DNA of 64,000 nucleotides from Mercurialis annua (GCF_937616625.2 NC_065572.1:42559653-42623652), one strand, 5' to 3'; numbered from the stretch's first letter, positions 1 through 12,575 are shown. Numbers and translations: made by a program. The notes: generated by a model not told the origin, from the sequence alone.

Positions 1-2205
1 GAAATGTTATGAAACAAATCCAAAAGTTTCACATTTTTAGCGATTTAAGCTAAACGTTACGGAACAAAACCAAACGTTTTTCTCATTTTTAGCGATTTAA
101 GCCAAACATTTACAAACGTTACTAAACAAATACAAGCGTTTCACCTTTTTAGCGATTTAAGCCAAACGTTTTCATAAGTTACGAATCAAATCCAAGCATT
201 TCACCTTATTAGCAATTTAAGTAAAACGTTTACAAACGCTACAAAACAAATCCAAATGTTTCACCTTTTTAGCAATTTAATCCAAATGTTTACAAACGTT
301 ACGAAATAAAATCAAACGTTTAACCTTTTTAGCGATTTAAGCCTAATCTTTAAAACGTTACGAAAAAAACCCAATCGTTTGCAAACATTGCCGAACAAAA
401 ACAAATGTTTCACATTTTTAGCAATTTAAGCCAAACGTTTACAAACGTTACTAAAAAAATCCAAACGTTTGACCTTTTTAGCGATTGAAGACAAACATTT
501 ACAAACGTTAAGAAACAAATCCAAACGTTTCCCCATTTTAGCGATTTAAGCCAAACGTTTAAAAACGTTACGAAATAAAACCAAACGTTTACAAACGTTA
601 CGAAACAAATCCATACGTTACGAAACAAATCTAAGCGTTTCCCCATTTTAGCGATTTAAGCCAAACATTTACAAACGTTACGAAACAAATCCAAACGTTT
701 CACCTTTTTTGAGATTTAAGCAAAACGTTTACAAACATTTACAAATGTTACGAAACAAATTCAAACGTTTACAAATATTACAGAACAAAAACAAACTTTT
801 CACATTTTTTGCAATTTAAGCCAAACGTTTATAAACGTTACAAAACAAATCCAAACGTTTCACCTTTTTAGCGAATGAAGCCAAACGTTTACAAACGTTA
901 AAAAACAAATCCAAACTTTTTCCCATTTTAGTGATTTAAGCCAAACGTTTTTAAAGGTTACGAAAAAAACTAAACGTTACAAACTTTACAAAACAAATCC
1001 AAATGTTTACAAACATTACGAAACAAATCCAAACGTTTCCCCATTTAAGCGATTTAAGCCAAACATTTACAAACATTACAAAACAAATCCAAATGTTTCA
1101 CCTTTTTAGCGATTTAAGCCAAACGTTTACAAATGTTATGAAATAAATCCAAACGTTTCCCCATTTTAGCGATTTCAGCCAAACGTGTACAAACGTTACG
1201 AAACAAATCCAAACATTTCACCTTTTTAGAGATTAAAGCCAAGCGTTTACACACGTTACGAAACAAATCCAAACGTTACGAAACAAATCCAAGCGTTTCA
1301 CCTTTTTAGCAATATAAGCGAAACGATTAAAAACTTTACGAAACAAATCCAAACGTTTCACCTTTTTAGCGATTCAAGCTAAACGTTTACAAACATTACA
1401 AAGAAAATCCAAATATTTCCCTATTTTAGCGATTTAAGCCAAACGTTTAGAACGTTTCGAAACAAATCCAAACGTTTTGCCTTTTTAGCGATTTAAACCA
1501 AACGTTTACAAATGTTACGAAACATATCCAAACGTTACACCTTTTTAGCGATTTTTGCCAAACGTTTACAAACGTTACAAAACAAATCCAAACGTTTTCC
1601 CATTTTAGCGATGTAAACCAAACGTTTTGAAATTAGACCAAACGTTTCACCTTTTTAGCGATTTAAGTCAAACGTTTACAAACGTTACGGAACAAAAACA
1701 AACGTTTCACCTTTTTAGCAATTTAAGCCAAACGTTTACAAACGTTATGAAATAAATCCAGACATTTCCCTATTTTAGAGATTCAAGCCAAATGTTTAAA
1801 ACGTTACGAAAAGAATCCAAACATTTTCCCCTTTTAGCAATTTAAGCCAAACGTTTACAAAACGTTACGAATTAAATCCAAACGTTTCACCTTTTTAGTG
1901 ATTTAAGCCAAACGTTTACAAACGTTACAAAACAAATCCAAGCGTTTCACCTTTTTAGTAATTTTAGTGAAATGTTTACAAACATTAGCGATTTAAGCGA
2001 AATGTTTAAAAAGTTACGAAACAAATCCAAACGTTTCAACTTTTTAGCGATTTAAGCCAAACGTTTACAAATTGTACCAAATAAATCCAAACGTTTCCTC
2101 TTTATAGCGATATAAGCCAAACGTTTACAAACGTTACGAAACAAATCCAAACGTTTCCCCTTTTTGGCAATTTAAGCAAAACGTTTACAAACATTACTAA
2201 ACAAA
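1..2205. repeat. 60-bp satellite array, segment 1
   Basis: Head-to-tail copies of an AT-rich 60-bp monomer. Landmarks in order are CCAAACGTTT, CACCTTTTTAGCG, ATTTAAG, a second CCAAACGTTT, ACAAACGTTACG and AAACAAAT. Monomers here differ from each other more than those in the right half of the window, with many substitutions, 1-2 bp indels and monomers with a shortened spacer (TTTAAAACGTTACG in place of TTTACAAACGTTACG). Near 1,985 there is a 30-bp internal deletion of the kind that recurs in nine later blocks. No gene, RNA gene or promoter is visible. Short open frames on both strands follow from the period being a multiple of three. The family is unnamed to me; calling it a satellite rests on the periodicity I can see directly. 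Confidence 0.95.
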
Positions 2206-2588
2206 GGATATTAAACTCCCTAGGTGACTCAAGTCTCAGGTAATTTCAAAAAGGTCACTAAAGTCAATTTTCTAACAAAATGGTCACTGAACTATACCTT
2301 TTATTACAAAAGGGTTCACCCATATAAAACGACGTAAAATCGTAACATTTTTGCTTACGTGGTAAGCCAAAATTACAAAAAGGAATATAGTTCAGTGACC
2401 TTTTTGTAATAAAAGGAATAACCCAATGATTTTTTTATAGTTCACAAAAAGTTTAATGTTCTTTTCGTAACAATAGAAATATTTTTGTAATAAAAGGTAT
2501 AGTTCAGTGACCATTTTGTATGAAAATTGACTTTAATGACCTTTTTGAAATTTCCTGAGACTTGAGTGACTCAGAGAGTTTAATATCC
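2206..2588. mobile_element. Mutator-like MITE, family 1 (copy 1, 383 bp)
   Basis: A non-satellite insert with long imperfect terminal inverted repeats of about 106 bp (2,206-2,311 and 2,483-2,588). The ends read GGATATTAAACTC and GAGTTTAATATCC. It is flanked by CTAAACAAA (2,197-2,205) and TTAAACAAA (2,589-2,597), a 9-bp target duplication with one mismatch. Long terminal repeats starting with GG and a 9-bp duplication are typical of Mutator-like (MULE) non-autonomous elements. There is no transposase frame. Its internal order is reversed relative to the related copies at 19,445, 25,069 and 30,694, so it comes from a separate insertion. The superfamily is inferred from the ends and duplication length, not from a transposase. 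Confidence 0.88.
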
Positions 2589-5500
2589 TTAAACAAATCC
2601 AAACGTTTCTCCTTTTTAGCAATATAAGCCAAAGGTTTACAAACGTTACGAAACAAATCCAAACGTTTCGTCTTTTTAGCAATTTAAGCCAAACGTTTAC
2701 GAACATTGCGAAAAAAATTCAAACGTTTCCCCATTTTATCGATTTAAGCCAAACGTTTAAAACGTCACGAAACAAATCCAAACGTTTCACCTTTTTGGCG
2801 ATTTAAGCCAAACGTTTAAAACGTCGCGAAACAAATCCAAACATTTCACCTTTTTAGCAATTTATGCAAAACGTTTACAAACATTATGAAACAAATCGAA
2901 GTGTTTCATCTTTTTAGCGATTGAAGCCAAATGTTTACAAACGTTACGAAATAAATCCAAACGTTTCACATTTTTAGCAATTTAAGTCAAACATTTACAA
3001 ATGTTACGAAAGAAAAACCAAGTATTTCACCTATTTTTAGCAATTTACGCCAAACGTTTATAAACATTCCGAAACAAATCCAAGCGTTTCCTTTCTTTAG
3101 CAATTTAAGCCAAACGTTTACAAACGTTACGAAACAAATCCAAGCGTTTCACCTTTTTAGAAATTTAAGCCAAACGTTTACAAACGTTACGAAACAAATC
3201 CAAATATTTCACCTTTTTAGCAATTTAAGCCAAACGTTTACAAACGGTACGAAACAAATCCAAACGTTTCACCTTTATAGCGATTTAAGCCAATCATTTA
3301 CAAACGCTACGAAACAAATCCAAATGTTTCACCTTTTTAGCGATGTAAGCCAAACGTTTACAAACGTTACAAAACAAATCCAAGCGTTTCACATTTTTAG
3401 CAATTTAAACCAAATATTTACAAACGTTACGAAACAAATCAAGCGTTTCATCTTTTGATCAATTTATGCCAAATGTTTACAAACGTTGCAAAAAAATCCA
3501 AACGTTTCCTATTTTTAGCGATTTAAGCAAAACGTTGAAAAGGTTATGCAACCAATCCAAATGTATCACCTTTTTAGCAATTTAAGCTAAACGTTTACAA
3601 ACGTTACGAAACAAATCCAAGCGTTTCACCTATTTAGCAATTTAAGCCAAATATTTACAAACGTTACGAAACAAATCCAAGCGTTTCACCTTTTTGGCAA
3701 TTTAAGCAAAACGTTTACGAACGTTATGAAACAAATCCAAGCGTTTCACCTTTTTAGCAATTCAAGCCGAACGTTTACAACCGTTACGAAACAAATCCAA
3801 ACATTTCACCTTTTAAGCGATTTAAGCCAAACCTTTGCAAACATTACGAAAAAAATCCAAACGTTTCGCCTTTTTAGCGATTTAAGCAAAACGTTTGCAA
3901 ACGTTACGAAACAAATCCAGACGTTCCAGCTTTTTAGCGATTTAAGCAAAACGTTTACAAACGGTAAGAAACAAATCCAAATGTTTCTCCTTTTTAGTGA
4001 TTTAAGCCAAACGTTTACAAACGCAACGAAAAAAATCACAACGTTTCACCTTTTTAGCGATTTAAGCCAAACATTTACAAACGTTACAAAACAAATCCAA
4101 ACGTTTCACTTTTTTTGCGGTTTAAGCCAAACGTTTGCAAACGTTACGAAACAAATACAAACGTTTCCCCTTTTAGCGATTTCAGCCAAAAGTTTTCAAA
4201 TGTTATGAAAGAAATCCAAATGTTTCACCTTTTTAGCGATTTAAGCCAGATGTTTACAAACGTTACAAAACAAATCCAAATGTTTCACCTTTTTAGCAAT
4301 TTAAGCCAAAAGTTTACAATCGTTACGAAACAAAACCAAACGTTTAAACATTATGAAACAAATTAAAACATTTCACCTTTTTAGCGATTTAGGCCAAACA
4401 TTTACAAACGTTACGAAACAAAACCAAGTGTTTCACCTTTTTTAGCAATTTAAGCCAAATGTTTACAAACATTACGAAACAAATCCAAGCGTTTCACCTT
4501 TTTAGCAATTTAAGCCAAACGTTTACCAAAGTTACGAAACAAATCCAAACGTTTCAACTTTTTAGCAATTTAAGCCAAACGTTTACAAACGTTACGAAAC
4601 AAATCCAAACGTTTCACCTTTTCATCGATTTAAGCCAAACATTTACAATGCTTTTGAAACAAATCCAAAAGTTTCACCTATTTAGAAATTTAAGCCAAAA
4701 GTTATAAAATAAATCCAAGCGTTTCACCTTTTTAACAATTTAAGCCAAACGTTTAGAAACGATACAAAACAAATCCAAGCATTTCACCTTTTTAGCAATT
4801 TAAGCGAAATGTTTACAAACATTACGAAACAAATCCAAACGTTCCACCTTTTAGCGATTTAACAAAATGTTTAAAAACATTACAAAACAAATCCAAATGT
4901 TTCACCTTTTTAGCAATTTAAGCAAAACGTTTACAAACATTACAAAACAAATCCAAGCGTTTCACCTTTTTAGCAATTTAAGCCAAATGTTTACAAACAA
5001 TACGAAACAAATCCAAGCGTTGCACCTTTTTAGCATTTTAAGCCAAACGTTTACAAACATTACGAAACAAATCCAAGCGTTTTACCTTTTTAGCAATTTA
5101 AGCCAAACGTGTACAAACATTACGAAAAAAAACCAGGCGTTTCACCTTTTTAGCAATTTAAGCAAAACGTTTACAAACGTTACGAAACAAATCCAAATAT
5201 TTCACCTTTTTAGCGATTTAAGCCAAACGTTTACAAACGTTACAAAACAAATCCAAATGTTTCACCTTTTTAGCAATTTAAGCCAAGCGTTTACAAACGT
5301 TATAAAATGAAACCAAACGTTTAAAACGTTATGAAACAAATTAAAACTTTTCACATTTTTAGCGATTTAAGCCAAACGTTTACAAACGTTACGAAACAAA
5401 ATCAAGCGTTTCACTTTTTTAGCAATTTAACCCAAACGTTTACAAACATTACAAAACAAATCCAAGCGTTTCACCTTTTTGAACAATTTAAGCCAAATGT

Positions 5501-6840
5501 TTACAAACGTTACGAAATAAATCCAAGCATTTCACCTTTTTTGTAATGTAAGCCAAACGTCTACAAACATTACAAAACAAATCCAAGCGTTTCACCTTTT
5601 TAGCAATTTAAGCCAAATGTTTACAAATGTTACGAAACAAATCCAAGCGTTTAACCTTTTTAGACATTTAAGCCAAATGTTTACAAACATTACCAAACAA
5701 ATCCAAGCGTTTCACCTTTTTAGCATTTTAAGCCAAATATTTACAAACATTACGAAACAAATCCAAGAGTTTCACCATTTTAGCAATTTAAGCCAAACAT
5801 TATTTACAAACGTTACCAAATAAATCCAAATGTTTCACCTTTTTAGCGATTTAAGTCAAACATTTACAAACGTTACGAAACAAATCCAAACGTTTCACCT
5901 TTTTAGCTATTTAAGCCAAACATTTACAATGGTTTAGAAACAAATCCAAATGTTTCACCTTTTTAGCAATTTAAGCCAAACGTTTACAAACGTTACGAAA
6001 CAAATTCAAGCATTTCACCTTTTTAGCAATTTAAGCCAAATGTTTACAAACGTTACAAAACAAATCCAAGCGTTTCACCTTTTTAGTAATTTTAGCGAAA
6101 TGTTTACAAACGTTAGCAATTTAAGCGAAATGTTTAAAAACTTACGAAACAAATCCAAACGTTTCAACTTTTTAGCGATTTAAGTCAAACGTTTACAAAT
6201 GTTACCAAATAAATCCAAACGTTTCCCCTTTATAACTTTATAAGCCAAACGTTTACAAACGTTACGAAACAAATACAAACGTTTCCCCTTTTTAGCGATT
6301 TAAGCCAAACGTTTACAAACATTACTAAATAAATCCAAACGTTTCTCCTTTTTAGCAATTTAAGCCAAACGTTTACGAAACAAATCCAAACATTTCGCCT
6401 TTTTAGCAATTTAAGCCAAACGTTTACGAACATTACGAAAAAAATTCAAACGTTTCCCCATTTTATCTAATTAAGCCAAACGTTTAAAACGTTACGAAAC
6501 AAATCCAAACGTTTCACCTTTTGGCGATTTAAGCCAAACGTTTAAAACGTTACGACACAAATCCAAACGTTTTGCCTTTTTGGCAATTTAAGCCAAACGT
6601 TTACGAACATTACGAAAAAAATTCAAACGTTTCCCCATTTTATCGATTTAAGCCGAACGTTCAAAACGTCACGAAACAAATCCAAACGTTTCACCTTTTG
6701 GCGATTTAAGCCAAACGTTTACAAACGGTACGAAACAAATCCAAATGTTTCACCTTTATAGCGATTTAAGCCAATCATTTACAAACGCTACGAAACAAAT
6801 CCAAATGTTTCACCTTTTTAGCAATGTAAGCCAAACGTTT

Positions 6841-6900
6841 ACAAACGTTAAAAAACGTTTAGAAACGTTAAAAAACGTTTACAAACGTTAAAAAACATTT
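6841..6900. repeat. Local 20-bp triplication inside the satellite
   Basis: Three consecutive 20-bp units replace the normal monomer pattern. Each has the form A(C/G)AAACGTTAAAAAAC(G/A)TTT. The related locus near 8,240-8,260 has a single ACAAACGTTAAAAAACC, so this looks like local expansion of the second half of one variant monomer. It is the only place I noticed where the period drops to 20 bp. Confidence 0.85.
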
Positions 6901-8873
6901 ACAAACGTTGCGAAAAAATCCAAACGTTTCCTTTTTTAGCGATTTAAGCAAAACGTTTAAAAGGTTACGCAACCAATCCAAATGTTTCACCTTTTTAGCA
7001 ATTTAAGAGAAACGTTTACAACCGTTACGAAGCAAATCCAAGCATTTCACCTTTTTTAGCAATTTAAGCCAAATATTTACAAACGTTACGAAACAAATCC
7101 AAGCGTTTCACCTTTTTAGCAATTTAAGCAAAACGTTTACGAACGTTACGAAACAAATCCAAGCATTTCACCTTTTTAGCAATTCAAGCCGAACGTTTAC
7201 AACCGTTACGAAACAAATCCAAACATTTCACCTTTTAAGCGATTTAAGACAAACCTTTACAAACATTACAAAACAAATCCAAACGTTTCACCTTTTGAGC
7301 GATTTAAGCGAAACATTTGCAAACGTTACGAAACAAATCTAGACGTTTCACCTTTTTAGCGATTTAAGCAAAACGTTTACAAATGGTAAGAAACAAATCC
7401 AAATGTTTCACCTTTTGAGGGATTTAAGCCAAACGTTTACAAACGCTACAAAACAAATCCCAACGTTTCGCCTTTTTAGCAAATGAAGCCAAAGAGTTAC
7501 AAATGTTACGAAACAAATCCAAACGTTTCACTTTTTTGCGATTTAAGCCAAACGTTTGCAAACGTTACGAAACAAATACAAACCTTTCCCCTTTTAGCGA
7601 TTTAAGCCAAACGTTTTCAAACGTTACGAAAGAAATCCAAATATTTCACCTTTTTAGCAATTTAAGCCAGACGTTTATAAACGTTACAAAACAAATCCAA
7701 ATATTTCACCTTTTTAGCAATTTAAGCCAAAAGTTTACAATCGTTACGAAACAAAACCAAACGTTTAAAACGTTATGAAACAAATTAAAACGTTTCACAT
7801 TTTTAGCGATTTAAGCCAAACATTTAAAAACGTTACGAAGCAAAACCAAGCATTTAACCTTTTTAGAAATTTAAGCCAAATGTATACAAACTTTACGAAA
7901 CAAATTCAAGCGTTTCACCTTTTTAGCAATTTAAGCGAAACATTTACAAACGTTACGAAACAAAACCAAGCGTTTCACCTTTTTAGAAATTTAAGCCAAA
8001 TCTTTACAAACATTACGAAACAAATCCAAGCGTTTCACCTTTTTAGCAATTTAAACCAAACGTTTACAAACGTTACGAAACAAATCCAATTATTTCACCT
8101 TTTTAGCAATTTAATCCAAACGTTTACAAACGGTACGAAACAAATCCAAATGTTTCACCTTTATAGCGATTTAAGCCAATCATTTACAAACGCTACGAAA
8201 CAAATCCAAATGTTTCACCTTTTTAGCAATGTAAGCCAAACGTTTACAAACGTTAAAAAACCAATCCAAGTGTTTCACCTTTTTAGCAATTTAAACCAAA
8301 CATTTACAAATGTTACGAAACAAATCCAAGCGTTTCATCTTTTGATCAATCTAAGCCAAACGTTTACAAACGTTGCGAAAAAAAATCCAAACGTTTCCTT
8401 TTTTTAGCGATTTAAACAAAACGTTTAAAAGGTTACGCAACCAATCCAAATGTTTCACCTTTTTAGCAATTTAAGCGAAACGTTTACAAACGTCACGAAA
8501 CAAATCCAAGTGTTTCACCTTTTTAGCAATTTAAGCCAAATATTTACAAACGTTACGAAACAAATCCAAGCGTTTCACCTTTTTAGCAATTTAAGCAAAA
8601 CGTTTACGAACGTTACGAAACAAATCCAAGCGTTTCACCTTTTTAGCAATTAAAGCCGAACGTTTACAACCGTTACGAAACAAATCCAAACATTTAACCT
8701 TTTAAGCGATTTAAGACAAACCTTTACAAAAATTACGAAACAAATCCAAACGTTTTACCTTTTTAGCGATTTAAGCGAAACGTTTGCAAACGTTACGAAA
8801 CAAATCAAGACGTTTCACCTTTTTAGCGATTTAAGCAAAACGTTTACAAACGGTAAGAAACAAATCCAAATGT

Positions 8874-8878
8874 TTAAC
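8874..8878. repeat. Target site duplication, left (TTAAC)
   Basis: TTAAC directly abuts the TG that opens the left LTR and is repeated exactly at 14,981-14,985 after the CA that closes the right LTR. A 5-bp duplication is standard for LTR retrotransposon integrase. It fixes both element boundaries and shows that the two LTRs belong to one insertion. Confidence 0.95.
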
Positions 8879-9320
8879 TGTCATGACCCAAATTATTGAG
8901 CCGAGACCGGCGCTAGGGAATGGGAGTGGTAGCTCCGAAACCCGTAGCAAGCCTAAAACCACTCTAACCTTTTTTTCGCGGAAACACAAACACAACTATC
9001 CTATAGACATATAATAAGAAGACATGTTTACAATCATAACGTACATCATATATATCACATCATCGATACAACCATAGTGGGCATCTCACTTCCGTAACTT
9101 GTACGTACTAGCCCGTCTATCGATCAATACAAAACTGACAACCCAAAGACGTCACATCAAACAAACATTAAATATGTACACAACCTATAAGACCTGACTA
9201 TCCTATGCTAAGAATCGTCACACGTATACTACTACAGCACCCAGGGGACTCGTACTCAGCACACCAAAGACGGTCTGTCTGATCCGACTCTAAATACATG
9301 AAAAACATCAATGTGAAGGA

Positions 9321-9343
9321 TCAGTATTTTGGGGAAATACTGA
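9321..9343. other. LTR inverted repeat (9-bp stem)
   Basis: TCAGTATTT and AAATACTGA form a perfect 9-bp stem around TGGGG. The same structure is kept in the right LTR at 13,022-13,044. It could form a hairpin in element RNA or DNA. Its role is unknown. Confidence 0.7.
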
Positions 9344-10255
9344 GTGAGAAAACACATTACTAAGGTATTATAGAAAATAACATCGCATTTAAAACAAAAC
9401 ACATATATACAAACATATTATACTTCAAGCATTTGATCCGATCGAAACCCTAATATCTTGGTATGCATAATGAACATTATCACAACATCTAACGATCGAT
9501 CGATATGAGTCCGGGATAATTCAACCAGCCGACTCGCAGATACAGGCCCCGGGATAGTTCAACCAGATAGGCTCTGTATCGCATGCACAAACAAGTATGA
9601 TAGACGACCCATGAAATCTCTAACTATGACTTACCCGGACGCTGGTGATCACACAGCCTATTGACACCCAATAGGTAGCTTGTTTCCCCCGGATCATATA
9701 CTAGTTTTCACAATCTATATATGTTCGATAATACGATGTACAAATTCATTTCTATCGATAAAATACTATAGCATGCGATGTAGTTTAATATTATATTTAT
9801 AATATAAAAATTATCTATTGCGTAATAATACTCAAAGTAAAGTTTAACTCACAATGATCGCTATTCCTTATATCCAAACGTAAGCTCCACACGTCATTCA
9901 CTCTTTTAACTATTCCAGCTCGTCGATCTCGTACCTCGTCGATGTATCCTTTTCCTATTCAAATCATACGTACGTTTAATTCATAAACGTAAACTTAATA
10001 CTAAAACTCTAAGCTATAAACTTAGGTCAAAACGATCGTATTCCCAATACGACTCTTAGCTTTGGTCGTGTTCTGACACTTAGTCGAGATACTTGTTATA
10101 TCTCTTTTTAATTAATCGGAGTCCTTAATCGTTTTTAGGATCTAATATTGAAAATATCAAAATCCCATTTCTTTATGGCTAAAAGTCCATTTTAGCCCCT
10201 CGGGCAAAAAGTCCATTTTAGTCCCTCGCGGACCTACTGCGCGCCCGCACAGGGA

Positions 10256-10338
10256 GGTGTGCGTTCGCACACCGTGGTGTGCGCTCGCACACCACCACAA
10301 TGGTTCGTTCGCACACCACGGGTGTGCGATCGCACACC
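10256..10338. repeat. GC-rich hairpin cluster in left LTR
   Basis: Three perfect or near-perfect 18-bp inverted repeats of the form GGTGTGCGNTCGCACACC lie at 10,256-10,273, 10,276-10,293 and 10,321-10,338, with a degraded fourth at 10,302-10,317. The central base pair varies (TT, CT or AT at the middle), while both arms are kept. It is a GC-rich island in otherwise AT-rich DNA and produces short, misleading open frames in several registers. It could be a folded RNA motif or a protein-binding array; the sequence does not say which. Confidence 0.85.
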
Positions 10339-10792
10339 ACGTGCGATCTGCACGCAGCCCCCGGAAACAGCGTTTCCGGCTTCCCGTCGTGCTATCTTTC
10401 CGCCAACATACCAAATACTCCATTTCCGAAAAAACCCTTAACTTTGATTTTCCAAAAACGCTAAAACCGAGCTTAAATCGATATGTTTCTATTTTATACT
10501 AAACTATCCTTTAATTCGAATTTATTACCAAATATCAAGATATTTACCTCAAAATGATACTTAGGATCGATAGAGGATTCGATTCTGAAGAAATCGCCGC
10601 TTGAATCACTTGAATCGGACGTCGAACGGCGAAACGGCGGCGAAACGTATCGATCGCCACTTTCTTCTTCCTTTCTCTGTTCCTCTTCTGCTCTTTGGAA
10701 TCATCTGATTCCTTCCTTTACTTAACATATAAGTTGGCTAATTAGCCACTTTAATCCTTCAATTCTTTAACTTAAACCATTTCTCTTTTAAA

Positions 10793-10818
10793 CTTTCTAA
10801 TTTAACCAAACGGTTAAA
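10793..10818. other. 26-bp segment present only in the left LTR
   Basis: These 26 bases are absent from the right LTR at about 14,493. TTAAA stands at both edges of the segment, so a microhomology deletion in the right LTR is the simplest reading. The segment, together with a one-base insertion in the right copy, accounts for the full difference between 2,426 and 2,401 bp. Confidence 0.85.
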
Positions 10819-10847
10819 TTATCCTTTTAACTCGATTATCTACTTAT

Positions 10848-10855
10848 TATTTATA
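10848..10855 (-). promoter_or_regulatory. Candidate TATA box in 3' LTR
   Basis: The minus strand reads TATAAATA, an exact plant TATA-type octamer, about 450 nt inside the LTR counted from its element 5' end. It is kept in the right LTR at 14,524-14,531, where it would drive the element. The surrounding DNA is AT-rich, so a chance match is possible. Confidence 0.3.
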
Positions 10856-11304
10856 TCCCAATAAATAATACTACTCCAAAAATAGTTATTTCCGTCGATA
10901 ATCTTCCCATTTCTATTCTCGAGGCTAAATTGGCTAATTTGCACTTTGGTCCTTGAATTCTTCAAAATTGACAATTTAGCCCAAAATGAATCCGCGTCCA
11001 AATTTTAAAAGGTCTCCGATTGACCTGAAACTTTTACCACCAATACTATAAAACATTTCGCGGACCTTGGCGAAATAATTCCATTTTCGGACTTAACTGG
11101 TTAAATTACCACTTTAGTCCCTGAACTCTAGTTTGTAACTTTTCTTAATATTTTTCCTTATTTTCTTATTCTAATCCTCAAACATATACGTCTTACTCCA
11201 TATTATCCTTTTCTTTAATATCCCATATCTTTATCTTTGCAACTCCGGTCCTTCTCTGCCGGACACGTTGCACTAAACGGCACCTGAACTTACGGGGTAT
11301 TACA

Positions 11305-11317
11305 TTCTTCCCCCCTT
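11305..11317 (-). promoter_or_regulatory. Polypurine tract (PPT)
   Basis: In element orientation AAGGGGGGAAGAA immediately precedes the TGTAATACC that starts the 3' LTR. This is the expected position and composition of the plus-strand primer for reverse transcription. It confirms the minus orientation. Confidence 0.9.
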
Positions 11318-12563
11318 ATAAAAATTCGTCCTCGAATTTTCATACAACCTTTTTACTTATCTTAAGCCCTTTACCTTTTCATTTGTTCCTTGCTTAATAT
11401 TCAATACTATATACTTTGTATTCCATCACACACTTTCTTGACTCATCGCTCCTATCCCTGTACGTCTATCGTCAATATTCTTATTAAACCCGACGTTTTT
11501 CTAATATCACACAATATCCACCTCATCTTATCATATTCACTTCTTCTCTTATATCGTCATTTAATATCTTTTACATCCCGTCAAAGAGACACTTACTTTC
11601 TAACTTACCACTAATCGGATACATATCACTGTCCAACGTATTCACGGTCTTAGCTATATTCTAGCGCGTTGTTTCGAAACTAAGTTCATATCCTAGAAGC
11701 ATAACGTCTATGTTTTCGCAACTATACGTATTCATTCGCCTCTTGGTCTTGATCGCAGCTTGCTCGCGAGCACTTTACTTCCGTCACAGAGTTCTGGTCT
11801 AGGTATACTTACATGAAAACAAAACTCTTTCAAAACTCTTTTGATAAAACGATTCATCTTGAACTTTAAATCAAATTTCATTTTCCATTTTAGCAAAATT
11901 GTGCACTAGGGTGATGACATCTCTCATCCCCAAAGAGTTGCCACATCTCACCTTTTCGTCCGAACATAATGCATATGATGCATGTCCTATTGATGTATGT
12001 ACAGATATATGTAGTGATGCATTTCTATCAATGTCGTGGCACCTATCGATGACTGTCGCGGGTCTAGGCACAATTATGTTTTCCAAATTGTTTAAACAAA
12101 CAACTTTCAAAAAGTTTTAAACTTCGAGTTTTGTAAGTTCTCTAGACATTTAAACTCTGTTCACGATAAGTTCTTCCACTTCTGTAACTTCATACTTTTT
12201 CTTCATGCACATCTTAACCCTTCGATCGATTTCGATAATTCGATTTTGATACCATCTATACGTCATATACGTATTTCGCAACGAAACAAACAAAGGTTTC
12301 ACAATCCATCGATCATACTTATCACAATGAAACAAACAAGAATTCTCAATCAATCAAAAATTCACAATCAATCAGTTCGATCTTAAAACAAATAATACAA
12401 ACGACTTGGATCAGACATGGCTCAATTCTATAGCTGCAGTAGTTCCTAACTTAGTCTAATGACATAATACCTAGGAACAAACAAACATAAATCACAGACT
12501 TGCAGTGGTATCATGGACCAACCGCACTCAAATCATATATTAGCAGAGGTAACTGGACCAACT

Positions 12564-12575
12564 GCTCTGATACCA
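12564..12575 (-). promoter_or_regulatory. Primer binding site (initiator Met-tRNA type)
   Basis: The minus strand reads TGGTATCAGAGC, the usual plant retrotransposon complement of the initiator methionine tRNA 3' end. It sits four bases (AAGT) after the 5' LTR. Position and sequence both support a reverse-transcription primer site. Confidence 0.93.

Larger units (their letters stand above)
2589..8878. repeat. 60-bp satellite array, segment 2
   Basis: Continuation of the 60-bp satellite between the first MITE and the LTR retrotransposon, about 105 monomers. Two common monomer variants alternate: one with CCAAACG followed by AGCGATTT, and one with CCAAGCG followed by AGCAATTT. Blocks seen here recur later. 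The marker monomer containing ATGAAACAAATTAAAAC lies near 4,350, 5,331 and 7,775, and the 30-bp deletion block lies near 6,113. The stretch 2,589-2,860 resembles 6,355-6,590, and both carry the AAATTCAAACGTTTCCCC monomer. Nothing other than satellite, and the small triplication listed separately, is visible. Confidence 0.94.
8879..11304 (-). repeat. 3' LTR (left copy, 2,426 bp)
   Basis: On the plus strand it opens TGTCATGACCC and ends GGGGTATTACA; in element orientation it runs TGTAATACCCC to TGACA. It aligns to the right LTR over its whole length, with about 20 base differences by eye and one clear length difference: 26 bp at 10,793-10,818 are missing from the right copy. Notable contents are a 9-bp-stem hairpin at 9,321-9,343, a duplicated CCGGGATARTTCAACCAG motif near 9,512-9,566, a tandem AAAAGTCCATTTTAG pair near 10,182-10,235, and a GC-rich hairpin cluster at 10,256-10,338. 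No convincing coding frame. Confidence 0.96.

Noticed and set aside
2206..2588. MITE as a microRNA precursor because of its long inverted repeats
   Set aside because: The arms are terminal repeats with a target duplication and a long interior of about 170 bp. Small-RNA production is possible for any such element but nothing in the sequence singles out a mature miRNA.
9781..9830. AT-rich palindromic stretch in the LTR as a promoter or origin
   Set aside because: The ATTATATTTATAATATAAA run is simple low-complexity DNA; no further element supports a specific role, and TATAAATA at 10,848-10,855 is a better, though still weak, TATA candidate.
10157..10502. Short frames in several registers in the LTR (also 13,958-14,186)
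   Set aside because: They coincide with the GC-rich hairpin boxes, overlap each other in multiple frames and on both strands, and have no protein family features.
11871..12120. Frames of 73-79 codons on both strands in the retrotransposon interior as a gag remnant
   Set aside because: No CCHC zinc knuckle or other gag hallmark is visible and both strands are open over the same stretch, so chance is the better explanation.
12500..12520. Second primer-binding-like sequence on the plus strand (TGGTATCATGG at about 12,506)
   Set aside because: It is on the wrong strand and more than 50 bp from the LTR, and matches the tRNA end for only the first eight bases. The adjacent minus-strand TGGTATCAGAGC is the proper site.
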